From positions 379,613,331 to 379,677,330 of the forward strand of contig CM042688.1 in NCBI GenBank assembly GCA_023614405.1: DNA of 64,000 nt. The letters run 5' to 3'. The notes below the pieces were generated by a model. That model was not told the DNA's origin and made no database searches. It was given only the letters and a program-made list of their open reading frames with translations. The DNA comes from Avena insularis (taxonomy: Eukaryota; Streptophyta; Magnoliopsida; Poales; Poaceae). Below are positions 11,945-26,635 of this stretch, piece by piece (positions within the stretch are counted from its first letter, which is position 1; every line of letters begins with the position of its first letter). The position numbers and the translations under genes are program-made.

Positions 11945-14780
11945 AGTCATTGCATGTGTGTTCTTTTCATAAACCACAACTATAGTCATTGCATATTTGT
12001 TCTTTTCACAAACCACATGGAACCACAAGTAGAGTCATTTCTTGTGTGTTCCTTTCATAAACCACCACTAGTGTCATTTCATGTTTGTTCTTTTCCTAAA
12101 CCACAACGAGAGTCATAGCATGTTTGTTCGTTTCATAAACCACATGGATCCAACAGTATCATTGCATGTGTGTTCTTTTCCTAAACCACCACTAGATTCA
12201 TTGCATCTGTGTTCTTTGCATAAACCACATGGATCCACCAGAGTCATTTGCATGTGTGTTCTTTTCACTAACCACCACTAGTGTCATTGCATGTGTGTTC
12301 CTTTCCTAAACCACATGGATCCACCAGTGTCATTGCATGTCTTTGCATATGTGTTCTTTTCCTAAACTACCACTAGTGTCATTGCATGTGTGTTCTTTTC
12401 CTAAACCAACACTAGTGTCATTGCATGTGTGTTCTTTTCATTAACCACTTGGATCCACCAGAGTCATTGCATGTGTGTTCTTTTCATAAACCACAACTAT
12501 AGTCATTGCATGTTTGTTCTTTTCATAAACCACATGGAACCACAACTAGAGTAGTTGCATCTGTGTTCTTTTCATAAACCACCAACAGTGTCATGCCATG
12601 TGTGTGCTTTCCATAAACCACATGGATCCACCAGAGTCATTTGCATGTGTGTTCTTTTCATTAACCACCACCAGTGCCATTTCATGTGTTCCTAAACCAC
12701 ACGGATCCACCAGTGTCGTTGCATGTCTTTCTATGTGTGTTATTTTCCTAAACCACCACTAGCGTAATTGTATGTGTGTTCTTTTCCTAAACCACCAGTA
12801 GTGTCACTGCATGTGTGTTCTTTTCATAAACCACATGGATCCACCAGAGTCATTGCATGTGTGTTCTTTTCTTAAACCACAACTATAGTCACTACGTGTT
12901 TGTTCTTTTCATAAACCACATGGAACCACAACTAGAGTAATTGCATGTGTGTTCCTTTCATAAACCACCACTAGTGTCATTGCATGTGTGTTCTTTCCAT
13001 AAACCACATGGATCCACCAGAGTCATTTGCATGTGTGTTCTTTTCAATGACCACCACCAGTGTCTTTGCATGTATGTTCTTTTCATAAACCACATGGATC
13101 CACCAGTGTCATTGCATGTGTGTCCTTTTCATAACCCACCACTAGACTCATTGCATGTTCGTTCTTTTCCTAAACCACAACTAGAGTCATTGCATGTTTG
13201 TTCTTTTCATATACCATATGGATCCACCAGTATCATTCCATGCGTGTTCTTTACATTAACCACATGGATCCACCAGAGTCAGTTGCATGTGTGTTCTTTT
13301 CATTAACCACCACCAGTGTCATTGCATGTGTGTTCCTTTCCTAAACCACATGGATCCACCAGTGTCATTGCATGTCTTTGCATGTGTGTTCATTTCCTAA
13401 ACTACCACTAGTGTCATTGCATGTGAGTTCTTTTCCTAACCCACCACTATTGTCATTGCATGTGTGTTCTTTTCATTAACCACTTGGATCCACCAGAGTA
13501 ATTGCCTGTGTGTTCTTTTCCTAAACCACCACTAGAGTCATTGCATGTGTGTACTTTTCCTAAACCACAACTAGAGTCATTTCATGCTTGTTCTTTTCAT
13601 AAACCACATGGATCCACCAGTGTCATTGCATGTGTGTTCTTTTCCTAAAGCACCACTAGATTCATTGCATGTGTGTTCTTTCCATAAACCACATGGATCC
13701 ACCAGAGTCATTTGCATGTGTGTTCTTTTCGTTAACCACCACCAGTGTCATTGCATGTGTGTTCTTTTCCTAAACCACACGAATCAACAAGTGTCATTGC
13801 ATGTCTTTCTATGTGTGTTCTTTTCCTAAACCACCACTAGTGTAATTGTATGTGTGTTATTTCCCTAAACCACGACTAGTGTCATTGCATGTGTGTTCTT
13901 TTCATAAACCTCTTGGATCCACCAGAGTCATTGCATGTGTGTTCTTTTCATAAACCACAACTATAGTCATTGCATGTTTGTTCTTTTCATAAACCACATG
14001 GAACCACAACTAGAGTCATTGCATGTGTGTTCCTTTCATAAACCACCAATAGTGTCATTGCATGTGTGTTCTTTCCATAAACCACATGGATCCACCAGAG
14101 TCATTTGCATGTGTGTTCTTTTAAATGACCACCACCAGTGTCTTTGCATGTAGGTTCTTTTCATAAACCACATGGATCCACCTGTGTCATTGCACGTGTG
14201 TCCTTTTCATGAACCACCACTAGACTCATTGCATGTTTGTTCTTTTCCTAAACCACAACTAGATTCATTGCATGTTTGTTCTTTTCATATACCACATGGA
14301 TCCACCAGTATCATTGCATGTGTGTTCTTTTCCTAAACAACCACTAGATTCATTGCATGTGTGTTCTTTACATAAACCACATGGATCCACCAGAGTCAGT
14401 TGCATGTGTGTTCTTTTCATTAACCACCACTAGTGTCATTGCATCTGGGTTCCTTTCCTTAACCACATGGATCCACCAGTGTCATTTCATGTCTTTGCAT
14501 GTGTGTTCTTTTCCTAAACTACCACTAGTGTCATTGCATGTGTGTTCTTTTCCTAACCTACTACTAGTGTCATTGCATGACCACTTGGATCCACCAGATT
14601 CATTGCATGAGTGTTCTTTTCCTAAACCACCACTAGAGTCATTGCATGTGTGTACTTTTCCTAAACCACAACTAGACTCATTTCATGTTGGTTCTTTTCA
14701 TAAACCACATGGATCCACCAGTGTCATTGCATGTGTGTTATTTTCCTAAAGCACCACTAGATTCATTGCATGTGTGTTCT
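11945..14780 (+). repeat. Higher-order block duplicated at 19880-22754
   Basis: About 2.84 kb match at an offset of 7935 bp, rising to 7974 after one 39 bp monomer is gained in the right copy. Diagnostic shared variants include the AACGAGAGTCATAGC monomer (about 12107 and 20042) and the GTCATTGCATCTG monomers. The matches stop near 14780/22754, where the right copy changes to TTGGACCCACC. Confidence 0.82.
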
Positions 14781-15344
14781 TTCCATAAACCACATGGATC
14801 CACCAGAGTCATTTGCATGTGTGTTCTTTTCATTAACCACCATCAGTGTCATTGCATGTGTGTTCCTTTCCTAAACCACACGGATCCACCAGTGTCATTG
14901 CGTGTCTTTCTATGTGTGTTCTTTTCCTAAACCACCACTAGTGTCATTGTATGTGTGTTATTTCCCTAAACCACCACTAGTGCCATTGCATGTGTGTTCT
15001 TTTCCTAACCCACCACTAGTGTCATTGCATGTGTATTCTTTTCATTAACCACTTGGATCCACCATAGTCATTGCATGTGTGTTCTTTTCCTAAACCACCA
15101 CTAGAGTCATTGCATGTGTGTACTTTCCTAAACCACAACTAGAATCATTTCATGCTGGTTCTTTTCATAAACCACATGGATCCACCATTGTCATTGCATG
15201 TGTGTTATTTTCCTAAAGCACCACTAGATTCATTGCATGTGTGTTCTTTCCATAAACCACATGGATCCACCAGAGTCATTTGCATGTGTGTTCTTTTCGT
15301 TAACCACCACCAGTGTCATTGCATGTGTGTTCTTTTTGTTAACC

Positions 15345-18300
15345 ACCACTAGCGTAATTGTATGTGTGTTCTTTTCCTAAACCACCAGTAGTGTCACTGC
15401 ATGTGTGTTCTTTTCATAAACCACATGGATCCACCAGAGTCATTGCATGTGTGTTCTTTTCTTAAACCACAACTATAGTCACTACGTGTTTGTTCTTTTC
15501 ATAAACCACATGGAACCACAACTAGAGTAATTGCATGTGTGTTCCTTTCATAAACCACCACTAGTGTCATTGCATGTGTGTTCTTTCCATAAACCACATG
15601 GATCCACCAGAGTCATTTGCATGTGTGTTCTTTTCAATGACCACCACCAGTGTCTTTGCATGTATGTTCTTTTCATAAACCACATGGATCCACCAGTGTC
15701 ATTGCATGTGTGTCCTTTTCATAACCCACCACTAGACTCATTGCATGTTCGTTCTTTTCCTAAACCACAACTAGAGTCATTGCATGTTTGTTCTTTTCAT
15801 ATAGCATATGGATCCACCAGTATCATTGCATGTGTGTTCTTTTCCCAAACCACCACTAGATTCATTCCATGCGTGTTCTTTACATTAACCACATGGATCC
15901 ACCAGAGTCAGTTGCATGTGTGTTCTTTTCATTAACCACCACCAGTGTCATTGCATGTGTGTTCCTTTCCTAAACCACATGGATCCACCAGTGTCATTGC
16001 ATGTCTTTGCATGTGTGTTCATTTCCTAAACTACCACTAGTGTCATTGCATGTGAGTTCTTTTCCTAACCCACCACTAGTGTCATTGCATGTGTGTTCTT
16101 TTCATTAACCACTTGGATCCACCAGAGTAATTGCTTGTGTGTTCTTTTCCTAAACCACCACTAGAGTCATTGCATGTGTGTACTTTTCCTAAACCACAAC
16201 TAGAGTCATTTCATGCTTGTTCTTTTCATAAACCACATGGATCCACCAGTGTCATTGCATGTGTGTTCTTTTCCTAAAGCACCACTAGATTCATTGCATG
16301 TGTGTTCTTTCCATAAACCACATGGATCCACCAGAGTCATTTGCATGTGTGTTCTTTTCGTTAACCACCACCAGTGTCATTACATGTGTGTTCTTTTCCT
16401 AAACCACACGAATCAACAAGTGTCATTGCATGTCTTTCTATGTGTGTTCTTTTCCTAAACCACCACTAGTGTAATTGTATGTGTGTTATTTCCCTAAACC
16501 ACGACTAGTGTCATTGCATGTGTGTTCTTTTCATAAACCTCTTGGATCCACCAGAGTCATTGCATGTGTGTTCTTTTCATAAACCACAACTATAGTCATT
16601 GCATGTTTGTTCTTTTCATAAACCACATGGAACCACAACTAGAGTCATTGCATGTGTGTTCCTTTCATAAACCACCAATAGTGTCATTGCATGTGTGTTC
16701 TTTCCATAAACCACATGGATCCACCAGAGTCATTTGCATGTGTGTTCTTTTAAATGACCACCACCAGTGTCTTTGCATGTATGTTCTTTTCATAAACCAC
16801 ATGGATCCACCTGTGTCATTGCATGTGTGTCCTTTTCATGAACCACCACTAGACTCATTGCATGTTTGTTCTTTTCCTAAACCACAACTAGATTCATTGC
16901 ATGTTTGTTCTTTTCATATACCACGTGGATCCACCAGTATCATTGCATGTGTGTTCTTTTCCTAAACAACCACTAGATTCATTGCATGTGTGTTCTTTAC
17001 ATAAACCACATGGATCCACCAGAGTCAGTTGCATGTGTGTTCTTTTCATTAACCACCACTAGTGTCATTGCATCTGGGTTCCTTTCCTTAACCACATGGA
17101 TCCACCAGTGTCATTTCATGTCTTTGCATGTGTGTTCTTTTCCTAAACTACCACTAGTGTCATTGCATGTGTGTTCTTTTCCTAACCAACTACTAGTGTC
17201 ATTGCATGACCACTTGGATCCACCACATTCATTGCATGAGTGTTCTTTTCCTAAACCACCACTAGAGTCATTGCATGTGTGTACTTTTCCTAAACCACAA
17301 CTAGACTCATTTCATGTTGGTTCTTTTCATAAACCACATGGATCCACCAGTGTCATTGCATGTGTGTTATTTTCCTAAAGCACCACTAGATTCATTGCAT
17401 GTGTGTTCTTTCCATAAACCACTTGGACCCACCAGAGTCATTTGCATGTGTGTTCTTTTTATTAACCACCACCAGTGTCATTGCACGTGTGTTCCTTTCC
17501 TAAACCACACGGATCCACCCGTGTCATTGCATGTCTTTCTATGTGTGTTCTTTTCCTAAACCACCACTACTGTCATTGTATGTGTGTTCTTTTCCTAAAC
17601 CACCACTAGGGTCAGTGCATGTGTGTTGTTTCATAAACCACAACTATAGTCATTGCATGTTTGTTCTTTTCATAAAACACATGGAACCACAACTAGAGTC
17701 ATTGCATGTGTGTTCCTTTCATAAACCACCACTAGTGTCATTGCATATTTGTTCTTTTCTTAAACCACAACTAGAGTCATTGCATATTTGTTCTTTTCAT
17801 AAAACCCATGGATCCACCAATATCATTGCATGTGTGTTCTTTTCCTAAACCACCACTAGATTCATTGCATGTGTGTTCTTTTCATAAACCACAACTATAG
17901 TCATTGCATGTTTGTTATTTTCATAAACCACATGGAACCACAACTAAAGTCATTGCATGTATGTTCTTTTCATAAACCACCTCCAGTGTCATTCCATGTG
18001 TGATCTTTTCATAAACCAAATGGATCCACCAGAGTCATTTTCATGTGTGTTCTTTTAATTAACCACCACCAATGTGATTGCATGTGTTTTCCTTTCCTAA
18101 ACCACATGGATCCACTAGTGTCATTGCATGTCTTTGCATAAGTGTTCTTTTCCTAAACTACCACTAGTGTCATTGCATGTGTGTTCTTTTCCTAAACCAC
18201 CGCTAGTGTCATTGCATGTTTGTTCTTTTCATTACCCACTTGGATCCACCAGATTCATTGCATGTGTGTTCTTTTCATAAATCACAACTATAGTCATTGC

Positions 18301-19880
18301 ATGTTTGTTCTTTTCATAAACCACATGGAACCACAACTAGAGTGATTGCATGTGTGTTATTTTCCTAAAGCACCACTAGATTCATTGCATGTGTGTTCTT
18401 TCCATAAACTAAATGGATCCACCAGAGTCATTTGCATGTGTGTTCTTTTCATTAACCACCATCAGTGTCATTGCATGTGTGTTCCTTTCCTAAACCACAC
18501 GGATCCACCAGTGTCATTGCGTGTCTTTCTATGTGTGTTCTTTTCCTAAACCACCACTAGTGTCATTGTATGTGTGTTATTTCCCTAAACCACCACTAGT
18601 GTCATTGCATGTGTGTTCTTTTCCTAACCCACCACTAGTGTCATTGCATGTGTATTCTTTTCATTAACCACTTGGATCCACCATAGTCATTGCATGTGTG
18701 TTCTTTTCCTAAACCACCACTAGAGTCATTGCATGTGTGTACTTTTCCTAAACCACAACTAGAATCATTTCATGCTGGTTCTTTTCATAAACCACATGGA
18801 TCCACCATTGTCATTGCATGTGTGTTATTTTCCTAAAGCACCGCTAGATTCATTGCATGTGTGTTCTTTCCATAAACCACATGGATCCACCAGAGTCATT
18901 TGCATGTGTGTTATTTTCGTTAACCACCACCAGTGTCATTGCATGTGTGTTCCTTTCCTAAACCACACGGATCCACAAGTGTCATTGCATGTCTTTCTAT
19001 GTGTGTGTTTTTGCTAAACCACCACTAGTGTAATTGTATGTGTGTTATTTCCCTAAACCACGACTAGTGTCATTGCATGTGTGTTCTTTTCATAAACCAC
19101 TTGGATCCACCAGAGTCACTGCATGTGTGTTCTTTTCATAAACCACAGCTATAGTCATTGCATGTTTGTTCTTTTCATAAACCACATGGAACCACAACTA
19201 GAGTCATTACATGTGTGTTCCTTTCATAAACCACCACTAGTGTCATTGCATGTGTGTTCTTTCCATAAACCACATGGATCCACCAGAGTCATTTGCATGT
19301 GTGTTCTTTTCAATGACCACCACCAGTGTCTTTGTATGTATGTTCTTTTCATAAACCACATGGATCCACCTGTGTCATTGCATATGTGTCATTTTCATAA
19401 ACCACCACTAGACTCATTGCAGGTTTATTCTTTTCCTATACCACAACTAGAGCGATTGCATGTTTGTTGTTTTCATATACCACATGGATCCACCAGTATC
19501 ATTGCATGTGTGTTCTTTTCCTAAACCACCACTAGATTCATTGGATGCGTGTTCTTTACATTAACCACATGGATCAACCAGAGTCAGTTGCATGTGTGTT
19601 CTTTTCATTAACCACCACCAGTGTCATTGCATGTGTGTTCCTTTCCTAAAGCACATGGATCCACCAGTGTCATTGCATGTCTTTGCATGTGTGTTCTTTT
19701 CCTAAACTACCACTAGTGTCATTGCATGTGTGTTCTTTTCCTAACCCACCACTAGTGTCATTGCATATGTGTTCTTTTCATTAACCACTTGGATCCACTA
19801 GAGTCATTGCATGTGTGTTCTTTTCCTAAACCACCACTAGAGTCATTACATGTGTGTACTTTTCCGAAACCACAACTAGA
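15345..19880 (+). repeat. Higher-order block duplicated at 20689-25222 (period about 5345 bp), left copy
   Basis: About 4.5 kb that reappears downstream at offsets 5342-5345. At least eight successive monomer groups keep the same order and spacing (for example 16213/21558, 16986/22331, 17531/22876, 18346/23691, 19123/24465). Its first part also matches 12.7-14.8 kb at a shift of about 2590-2629 bp, so it is itself built on a 2.6 kb unit. Confidence 0.82.
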
Positions 19881-20688
19881 GTCATTGCATGTGTGTTCTT
19901 TTCATAAACCACAACTATAGTCATTGCATATTTGTTCTTTTCACAAACCACATGGAACCACAAGTAGAGTCATTTCTTGTGTGTTCCTTTCATAAACCAC
20001 CACTAGTGTCATTTCATGTTTGTTCTTTTCCTAAACCACAACGAGAGTCATAGCATGTTTGTTCGTTTCATAAACCACATGGATCCAACAGTATCATTGC
20101 ATGTGTGTTCTTTTCCTAAACCACCACTAGATTCATTGCATCTGTGTTCTTTCCATAAACCACATGGATCCACCAGAGTCATTTGCATGTGTGTTCTTTT
20201 CACTAACCACCACTAGTGTCATTGCATGTGTGTTCCTTTCCTAAACCACATGGATCCACCAGTGTCATTGCATGTCTTTGCATATGTGTTCTTTTCCTAA
20301 ACTACCACTAGTGTCATTGCATGTGTGTTCTTTTCCTAAACCAACACTAGTGTCATTGCATGTGTGTTCTTTTCATTAACCACTTGGATCCACCAGAGTC
20401 ATTGCATGTGTGTTCTTTTCATAAACCACAACTATAGTCATTGCATGTTTGTTCTTTTCATAAACCACATGGAACCACAACTAGAGTAGTTGCATCTGTG
20501 TTCTTTTCATAAACCACCACCAGTGTCATGCCATGTGTGTGCTTTCCATAAACCACATGGATCCACCAGAGTCATTTGCATGTGTATTCTTTTCATTAAC
20601 CACCACCAGTGCCATTTCATGTGTTCCTAAACCACATGGATCCACCAGTGTCGTTGCATGTCTTTCTATGTGTGTTATTTTCCTAAAC

Positions 20689-23600
20689 CACAACTAGCGT
20701 AATTGTATGTGTGTTCTTTTCCTAAACCACCAGTAGTGTCACTGCATGTGTGTTCTTTTCATAAACCACATGGATCCACCAGAGTCATTGCATGTGTGTT
20801 CTTTTCATAAACCACAACTATAGTCACTACGTGTTTGTTCTTTTCATAAACCACATGGAACCACAACTAGAGTAATTGCATGTGTGTTCCTTTCATAAAC
20901 CACCACTAGTGTCATTGCATGTGTGTTCTTTCCATAAACAACATGGATTCACCAGAGTCATTTGCATGTGTGTTCTTTTCAATGACCACCACCAGTGTCT
21001 TTGCATGTATGTTCTTTTCATAAACCACATGGATCCACCAGTGTCATTGCATGTGTGTCCTTTTCATAAACCACCACTAGACTCATTGCATGTTCGTTCT
21101 TTTCCTAAACCACAACTAGAGTCATTGCATGTTTGTTCTTTTCATATACCACATGGATCCACCAGTATCATTGCATGTGTGTTCTTTTCCCAAACCACCA
21201 CTAGATTCATTCCATGCGTGTTCTTTACATTAACCACATGGATCCACCAGAGTCAGTTGCATGTGTGTTCTTTTCATTAACCACCACCAGTGTCATTGCA
21301 TGTGTGTTCCTTTCCTAAACCACATGGATCCACCAGTGTCATTTCATGTCTTTGCATGTGTGTTCATTTCCTAAACTACCACTAGTGTCATTGCATGTGT
21401 GTTCTTTTCCTAACCCACCACTAGTGTCATTGCATGTGTGTACTTTTCATTAACCACTTGGATCCACCAGAGTCATTGCATGTGTGTTCTTTTCCTAAAC
21501 CACCACTAGAGTCATTGCATGTGTGTAATTTTCCTAAACCACAACTAGAGTCATTTCATGCTTGTTCTTTTCATAAACCACATGGATCCACCAGTGTCAT
21601 TGCATGTGTGTTCTTTTCCTAAAGCACCACTAGATTCATTGCATGTGTGTTCTTTCCATAAACCACATGGATCCACCAGAGTCATTTGCATGTGTGTTCT
21701 TTTCGTTAACCACCACCAGTGTCATTGCATGTGTGTTCTTTTCCTAAACCACACGAATCAACAAGTGTCATTGCATGTCTTTCTATGTGTGTTCTTTTCC
21801 TAAACCACCACTATTGTAATTTTATGTGTGTTACTTCCCTAAACCACGACTAGTGTCATTGCATGTGTGTTCTTTTCATAAACCTCTTGGATCCACCAGA
21901 GTCATTGCATGTGTGTTCTTTTCATAAACCACAACTATAGTCATTGCATGTTTGTTCTTTTCATAAACCACATGGAACCACAACTAGAGTCATTGCATGT
22001 GTGTTCCTTTCATAAACCACCAATAGTGTCATTGCATGTGTGTTATTTCCATAAACCACATGGATCCACCAGAGTCATTTGCATGTGTGTTCTTTTAAAT
22101 GACCACCACCAGTGTCTTTGCATGTATGTTCTTTTCATAAACCACATGGATCCACCTGTGTCATTGCATGTGTGTCCTTTTCATGAACCACCACTAGACT
22201 CATTGCATGTTTGTTCTTTTCCTAAACCACAACTAGATTCATTGCATGTTTGTTCTTTTCATATACCACATGGATCCACCAGTATCATTGCATGTGTGTT
22301 CTTTTCCTAAACCACCACTAGATTCATTGCATGTGTGTTCTTTACATAAACCACATGGATCCACCAGAGTCAGTTGCATGTGTGTTCTTTTCATTAACCA
22401 CCACTAGTGTCATTGCATCTGGGTTCCTTTCCTTAACCACATGGATCCACCAGTGTCATTTCATGTCTTTGCATGTGTGTTCTTTTCCTAAACTACCACT
22501 AGTGTCATTGCATGTGTGTTCTTTTCCTAACCTACTACTCGTGTCATTGCATGACCACTTGGATCCACCAGATTCATTGCATGAGTGTTCTTTTCCTAAA
22601 CCACCACTAGAGTCATTGCATGTGTGTACTTTTCCTAAACCACAACTAGACTCATTTCATGTTGGTTCTTTTCATAAACCACATGGATCCACCAGTGTCA
22701 TTGCATGTGTGTTATTTTCCTAAAGCACCACTAGATTCATTGCATGTGTGTTCTTTCCATAAACCACTTGGACCCACCAGAGTCATTTGCATGTGTGTTC
22801 TTTTTATTAACCACCACCAGTGTCATTGCACATGTGTTCCTTTCCTAAACCACACGGATCCACCCGTGTCATTGCATGTCTTTCTATGTGTGTTCTTTTC
22901 CTAAACCACCACTACTGTCATTGTATGTGTGTTCTTTTCCTAAACCACCACTAGGGTCAGTGCATGTGTGTTGTTTCATAAACCACAACTATAGTCATTG
23001 CATGTTTGTTCTTTTCATAAACCACATGGAACCACAACTAGAGTCATTGCATGTGTGTTCCTTTCATAAACCACCACTAGTGTCATTGCATCTTTGTTCT
23101 TTTCTTAAACCATAACTAGAGTCATTGCATATTTGTTCTTTTCATAAAACCCATGGATCCACCAATATCATTGCATGTGTGTTCTTTTAATAAACCACCA
23201 CTAGATTCATTGCATGTGTGTTCTTTTCATAAACCACAACTATTGTCATTGCATGTTTGTTCTTTTCATAAACCACATGGAACCACAACTAAAGTCATTG
23301 CATGTGTGTTCTTTTCATAAACCACCTCCAGTGTCATTCCATGTGTGATCTTTTCATAAACCAAATGGATCCACCAGAGTCATTTTCATGTGTGTTCTTT
23401 TAATTAACCACCACCAATGTGATTGCATGTGTTTTCCTTTCCTAAACCACATGGATCCACTAGTGTCATTGCATGTCTTTGCATAAGTGTTCTTTTCCTA
23501 AACTACCACTAGTGTCATTGCATGTGTATTCTTTTCCTAAACCACCACTAGTGTCATTGCATGTTTGTTCTTTTCATTACCCACTTGGATCCACCAGAGT

Positions 23601-25222
23601 CATTGCATGTGTGTTCTTTTCATAAATCACAACTATAGTCATTGCATGTTTGTTCTTTTCATAAACCACATGGAACCACAACTAGAGTGATTGCATGTGT
23701 GTTATTTTCCTAAAGCACCACTAGATTCATTGCATGTGTGTTCTTTCCATAAACTAAATGGATCCACCAGAGTCATTTGCATGTGTGTTCTTTTCATTAA
23801 CCACCATCAGTGTCATTGCATGTGTGTTCCTTTCCTAAACCACACGGATCCACCAGTGTCATTGCGTGTCTTTCTATGTGTGTTCTTTTCCTAAACCACC
23901 ACTAGTGTCATTGTATGTGTGTTATTTCCCTAAACCACCACTAGTGTCATTGCATGTGTGTTCTTTTCCTAACCCACCACTAGTGTCATTGCATGTGTAT
24001 TATTTTGATTAACCACTTGGATCCACCATAGTAATTGCATGTGTGTTCTTTTCCTAAACCACCACTAGAGTCATTGCATGTGTGTACTTTTCCTAAACCA
24101 CAACTAGAATCATTTCATGCTGGTTCTTTTCATAAACCATATGGATCCACATTGTCATTGCATGTGTGTTATTTTCCTAAAGCACCACTAGATTCATTGC
24201 ATGTGTGTTCTTTCCATAAACCACATGGATCCACCAGAGTCATTTGCATGTGTGTTCTTTTCGTTAACCACCACCAGTGTCATTGCATGTGTGTTCCTTT
24301 CCTAAACCACACGGATCCACAAGTGTCATTGCATGTCTTTCTATGTGTGTTTTTTGCTAAACCACCACTAGTGTAATTGTATGTGTGTTATTTCCCTAAA
24401 CCATGACTAGTACATTGCATGTGTGTTCTTTTCATAAACCACTTGGATCCACCAGAGTCACTGCATGTGTGTTCTTTTCATAAACCACAGCTATAGTCAT
24501 TGCATGTTTGTTCTTTTCATAAACCACATGGAACCACAACTAGAGTCATTACATGTGTGTTCCTTTCATAAACCACCACTAGTGTCATTGCATGTGTGTT
24601 CTTTCCATAAACCACATGGATCCACCAGAGTCATTTGCATGTGTGTTCTTTTCAATGACCACCACCAGTGTCTTTGTATGTATGTTCTTTTCATAAACCA
24701 CATGGATCCACCTGTGTCATTGCATATGTGTCATTTTCATAAACCACCACTAGACTCATTGCAGGTTTATTCTTTTCCTATACCACAACTAGAGTCATTG
24801 CATGTTTGTTGTTTTCATATACCTCATGGATCCACCAGTATCATTGCATGTGTGTTCTTTTCCTAAACCACCACTAGATTCATTGGATGCGTGTTCTTTA
24901 CATTAACCACATGGATCAACCAGAGTCAGTTGCATGTGTGTTCTTTTCATTAACCACCACCAGTGTCATTGCTTGTGTGTTCCTTTCCTAAAGCACATGG
25001 ATCCACCAGTGTCATTGCATGTCTTTGCATGTGTGTTCTTTTCCTAAACTACCACTAGTGTCATTGCATGTGTGTTCTTTTCCTAACCCACCACTAGTGT
25101 CATTGCATATGTGTTCTTTTCATTAACCACTTGGATCCACCAGAGTCATTTCATGTGTGTTCTTTTCCTAAACCACCACTAGAGTCATTGCATGTGTGTA
25201 CTTTTCCTAAACCACAACTAGA
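20689..25222 (+). repeat. Higher-order block, right copy of 15345-19880
   Basis: Right partner of the 5.3 kb repeat. It overlaps the end of the copy of 11945-14780, so the 19.9-25.2 kb interval is a mosaic of two older blocks joined in overlapping register. Small changes between copies are single substitutions and the gain or loss of one monomer. Confidence 0.82.
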
Positions 25223-26483
25223 GTCATTTCATGCTTGTTCTTTTCATAAACCACATGGATCCACCAGAGTTATTTCCCTAAACCACCACTAGTGTCATGG
25301 CATGTGTGCTCTTTTCATAAACCACTTGGATCCACCAGTCGTTGCATGTGTGTTCTTTTCATAAACCACATCTATAGTCATTGCATGTTTGTTCTTTTCA
25401 TAAACCACATGCAACCACAACTAGAGTCATTGCATGTGTGTTCCTTTCATAAACCACCACTAGTGTCATTGCATGTGTGTTCTTTCCATAAACCACATGG
25501 ATCCACCAGAGTCATTTGCATGTGTGTTCTTTTCAATGACCACCAGTGTCTTTGCATGTATGTTCTTTTCATAAACCACATGGATCCACGAGTGTCATTG
25601 CATGTGTGTCCTTTTCATAAACCACCACTGGACTCATTAGATGTTTGTTCTTTTCCTAAACCACAACTAGAGTCATTGCATGTTTGTTCTTTTCATATAC
25701 CACATGGATCCACCAATATCATTGCATGTGTGTTCTTTTCCTAAACCACCACTAGATTCATTGCATGTGTGTTCTTTACATTAACCACATGGATCCACCA
25801 GAGTCAGTTGCATGTGTGTTCTTTTCATTAACCACCACCAGTGTCATTACATGTGTGTTCCTTTCCTAAACCACATGGATCCACTAGTGTCATTGCATGT
25901 CTTTGCATGTGTGTTCTTTTCCTAAACTACCAGTAGTGTCATTGCTTGTGTGTTCTTTTCCTAACCCACAACTAGTGTCATTGCATGTGTGTTCTTTTCA
26001 TTAACCACTTGGATCCACCAGAGTCATTGCATGTGTGTTCTTTTCCTAAACCACCACTAGAGTCATTGCATGTGTACTTTTCATTAACCAGCACTAGTGG
26101 ATGTGTGTTCTTTCCATAAACCACATGGATCCACCAGTGTCATTGCATGTCTTTGCATATGTGTTCTTTTCCTAAACTAGCACTAGTGTCATTGCATGTG
26201 TGTTCTTTTCCTAAACCACCACTAGTGTCATTGCATGTGTGTTCTTTTCATTAACCACTTGGATCCACCAGAGTCATTGCATGTGTGTTCTTTTCATAAA
26301 CCACAACTATAGTCATTGCATATTTGTTCTTTTCATAAACCACATGGAACCACAACTAGAGTCATTGCATGTGTATTCTTTTCATAAACCACCACCAGTG
26401 TCATGCCATGTGTGTTCTTTCCATAAACCACATGGATCCACCAGAGTCATTTGCATGTGTGTTCTTTTCATTAACCACCACTA

Positions 26484-26635
26484 GTGCCATTGCCATGTGT
26501 GTTCTTTTCATTAACCACCAGTGTCATGCCATGTGTGTTCTTTTCATTAACCACCACCAGTGCCATTGCCATGTGTGTTCTTTTCATTAACCACCAGTGT
26601 CATGCAATGTGTGTTCTTTTCATTAACCACCACTA
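26484..26635 (+). repeat. Local tandem of compact 37+39 bp dimers
   Basis: Two 76 bp dimers (26484-26559 and 26560-26635) are built from shortened monomers with altered cores, GTGCCATTGCCATGTGTG and GTGTCATGCCATGTGTG. Both halves carry the CATTAACCACC tail. This pattern occurs nowhere else in the window that I noticed and looks like a recent slippage product. Confidence 0.8.
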
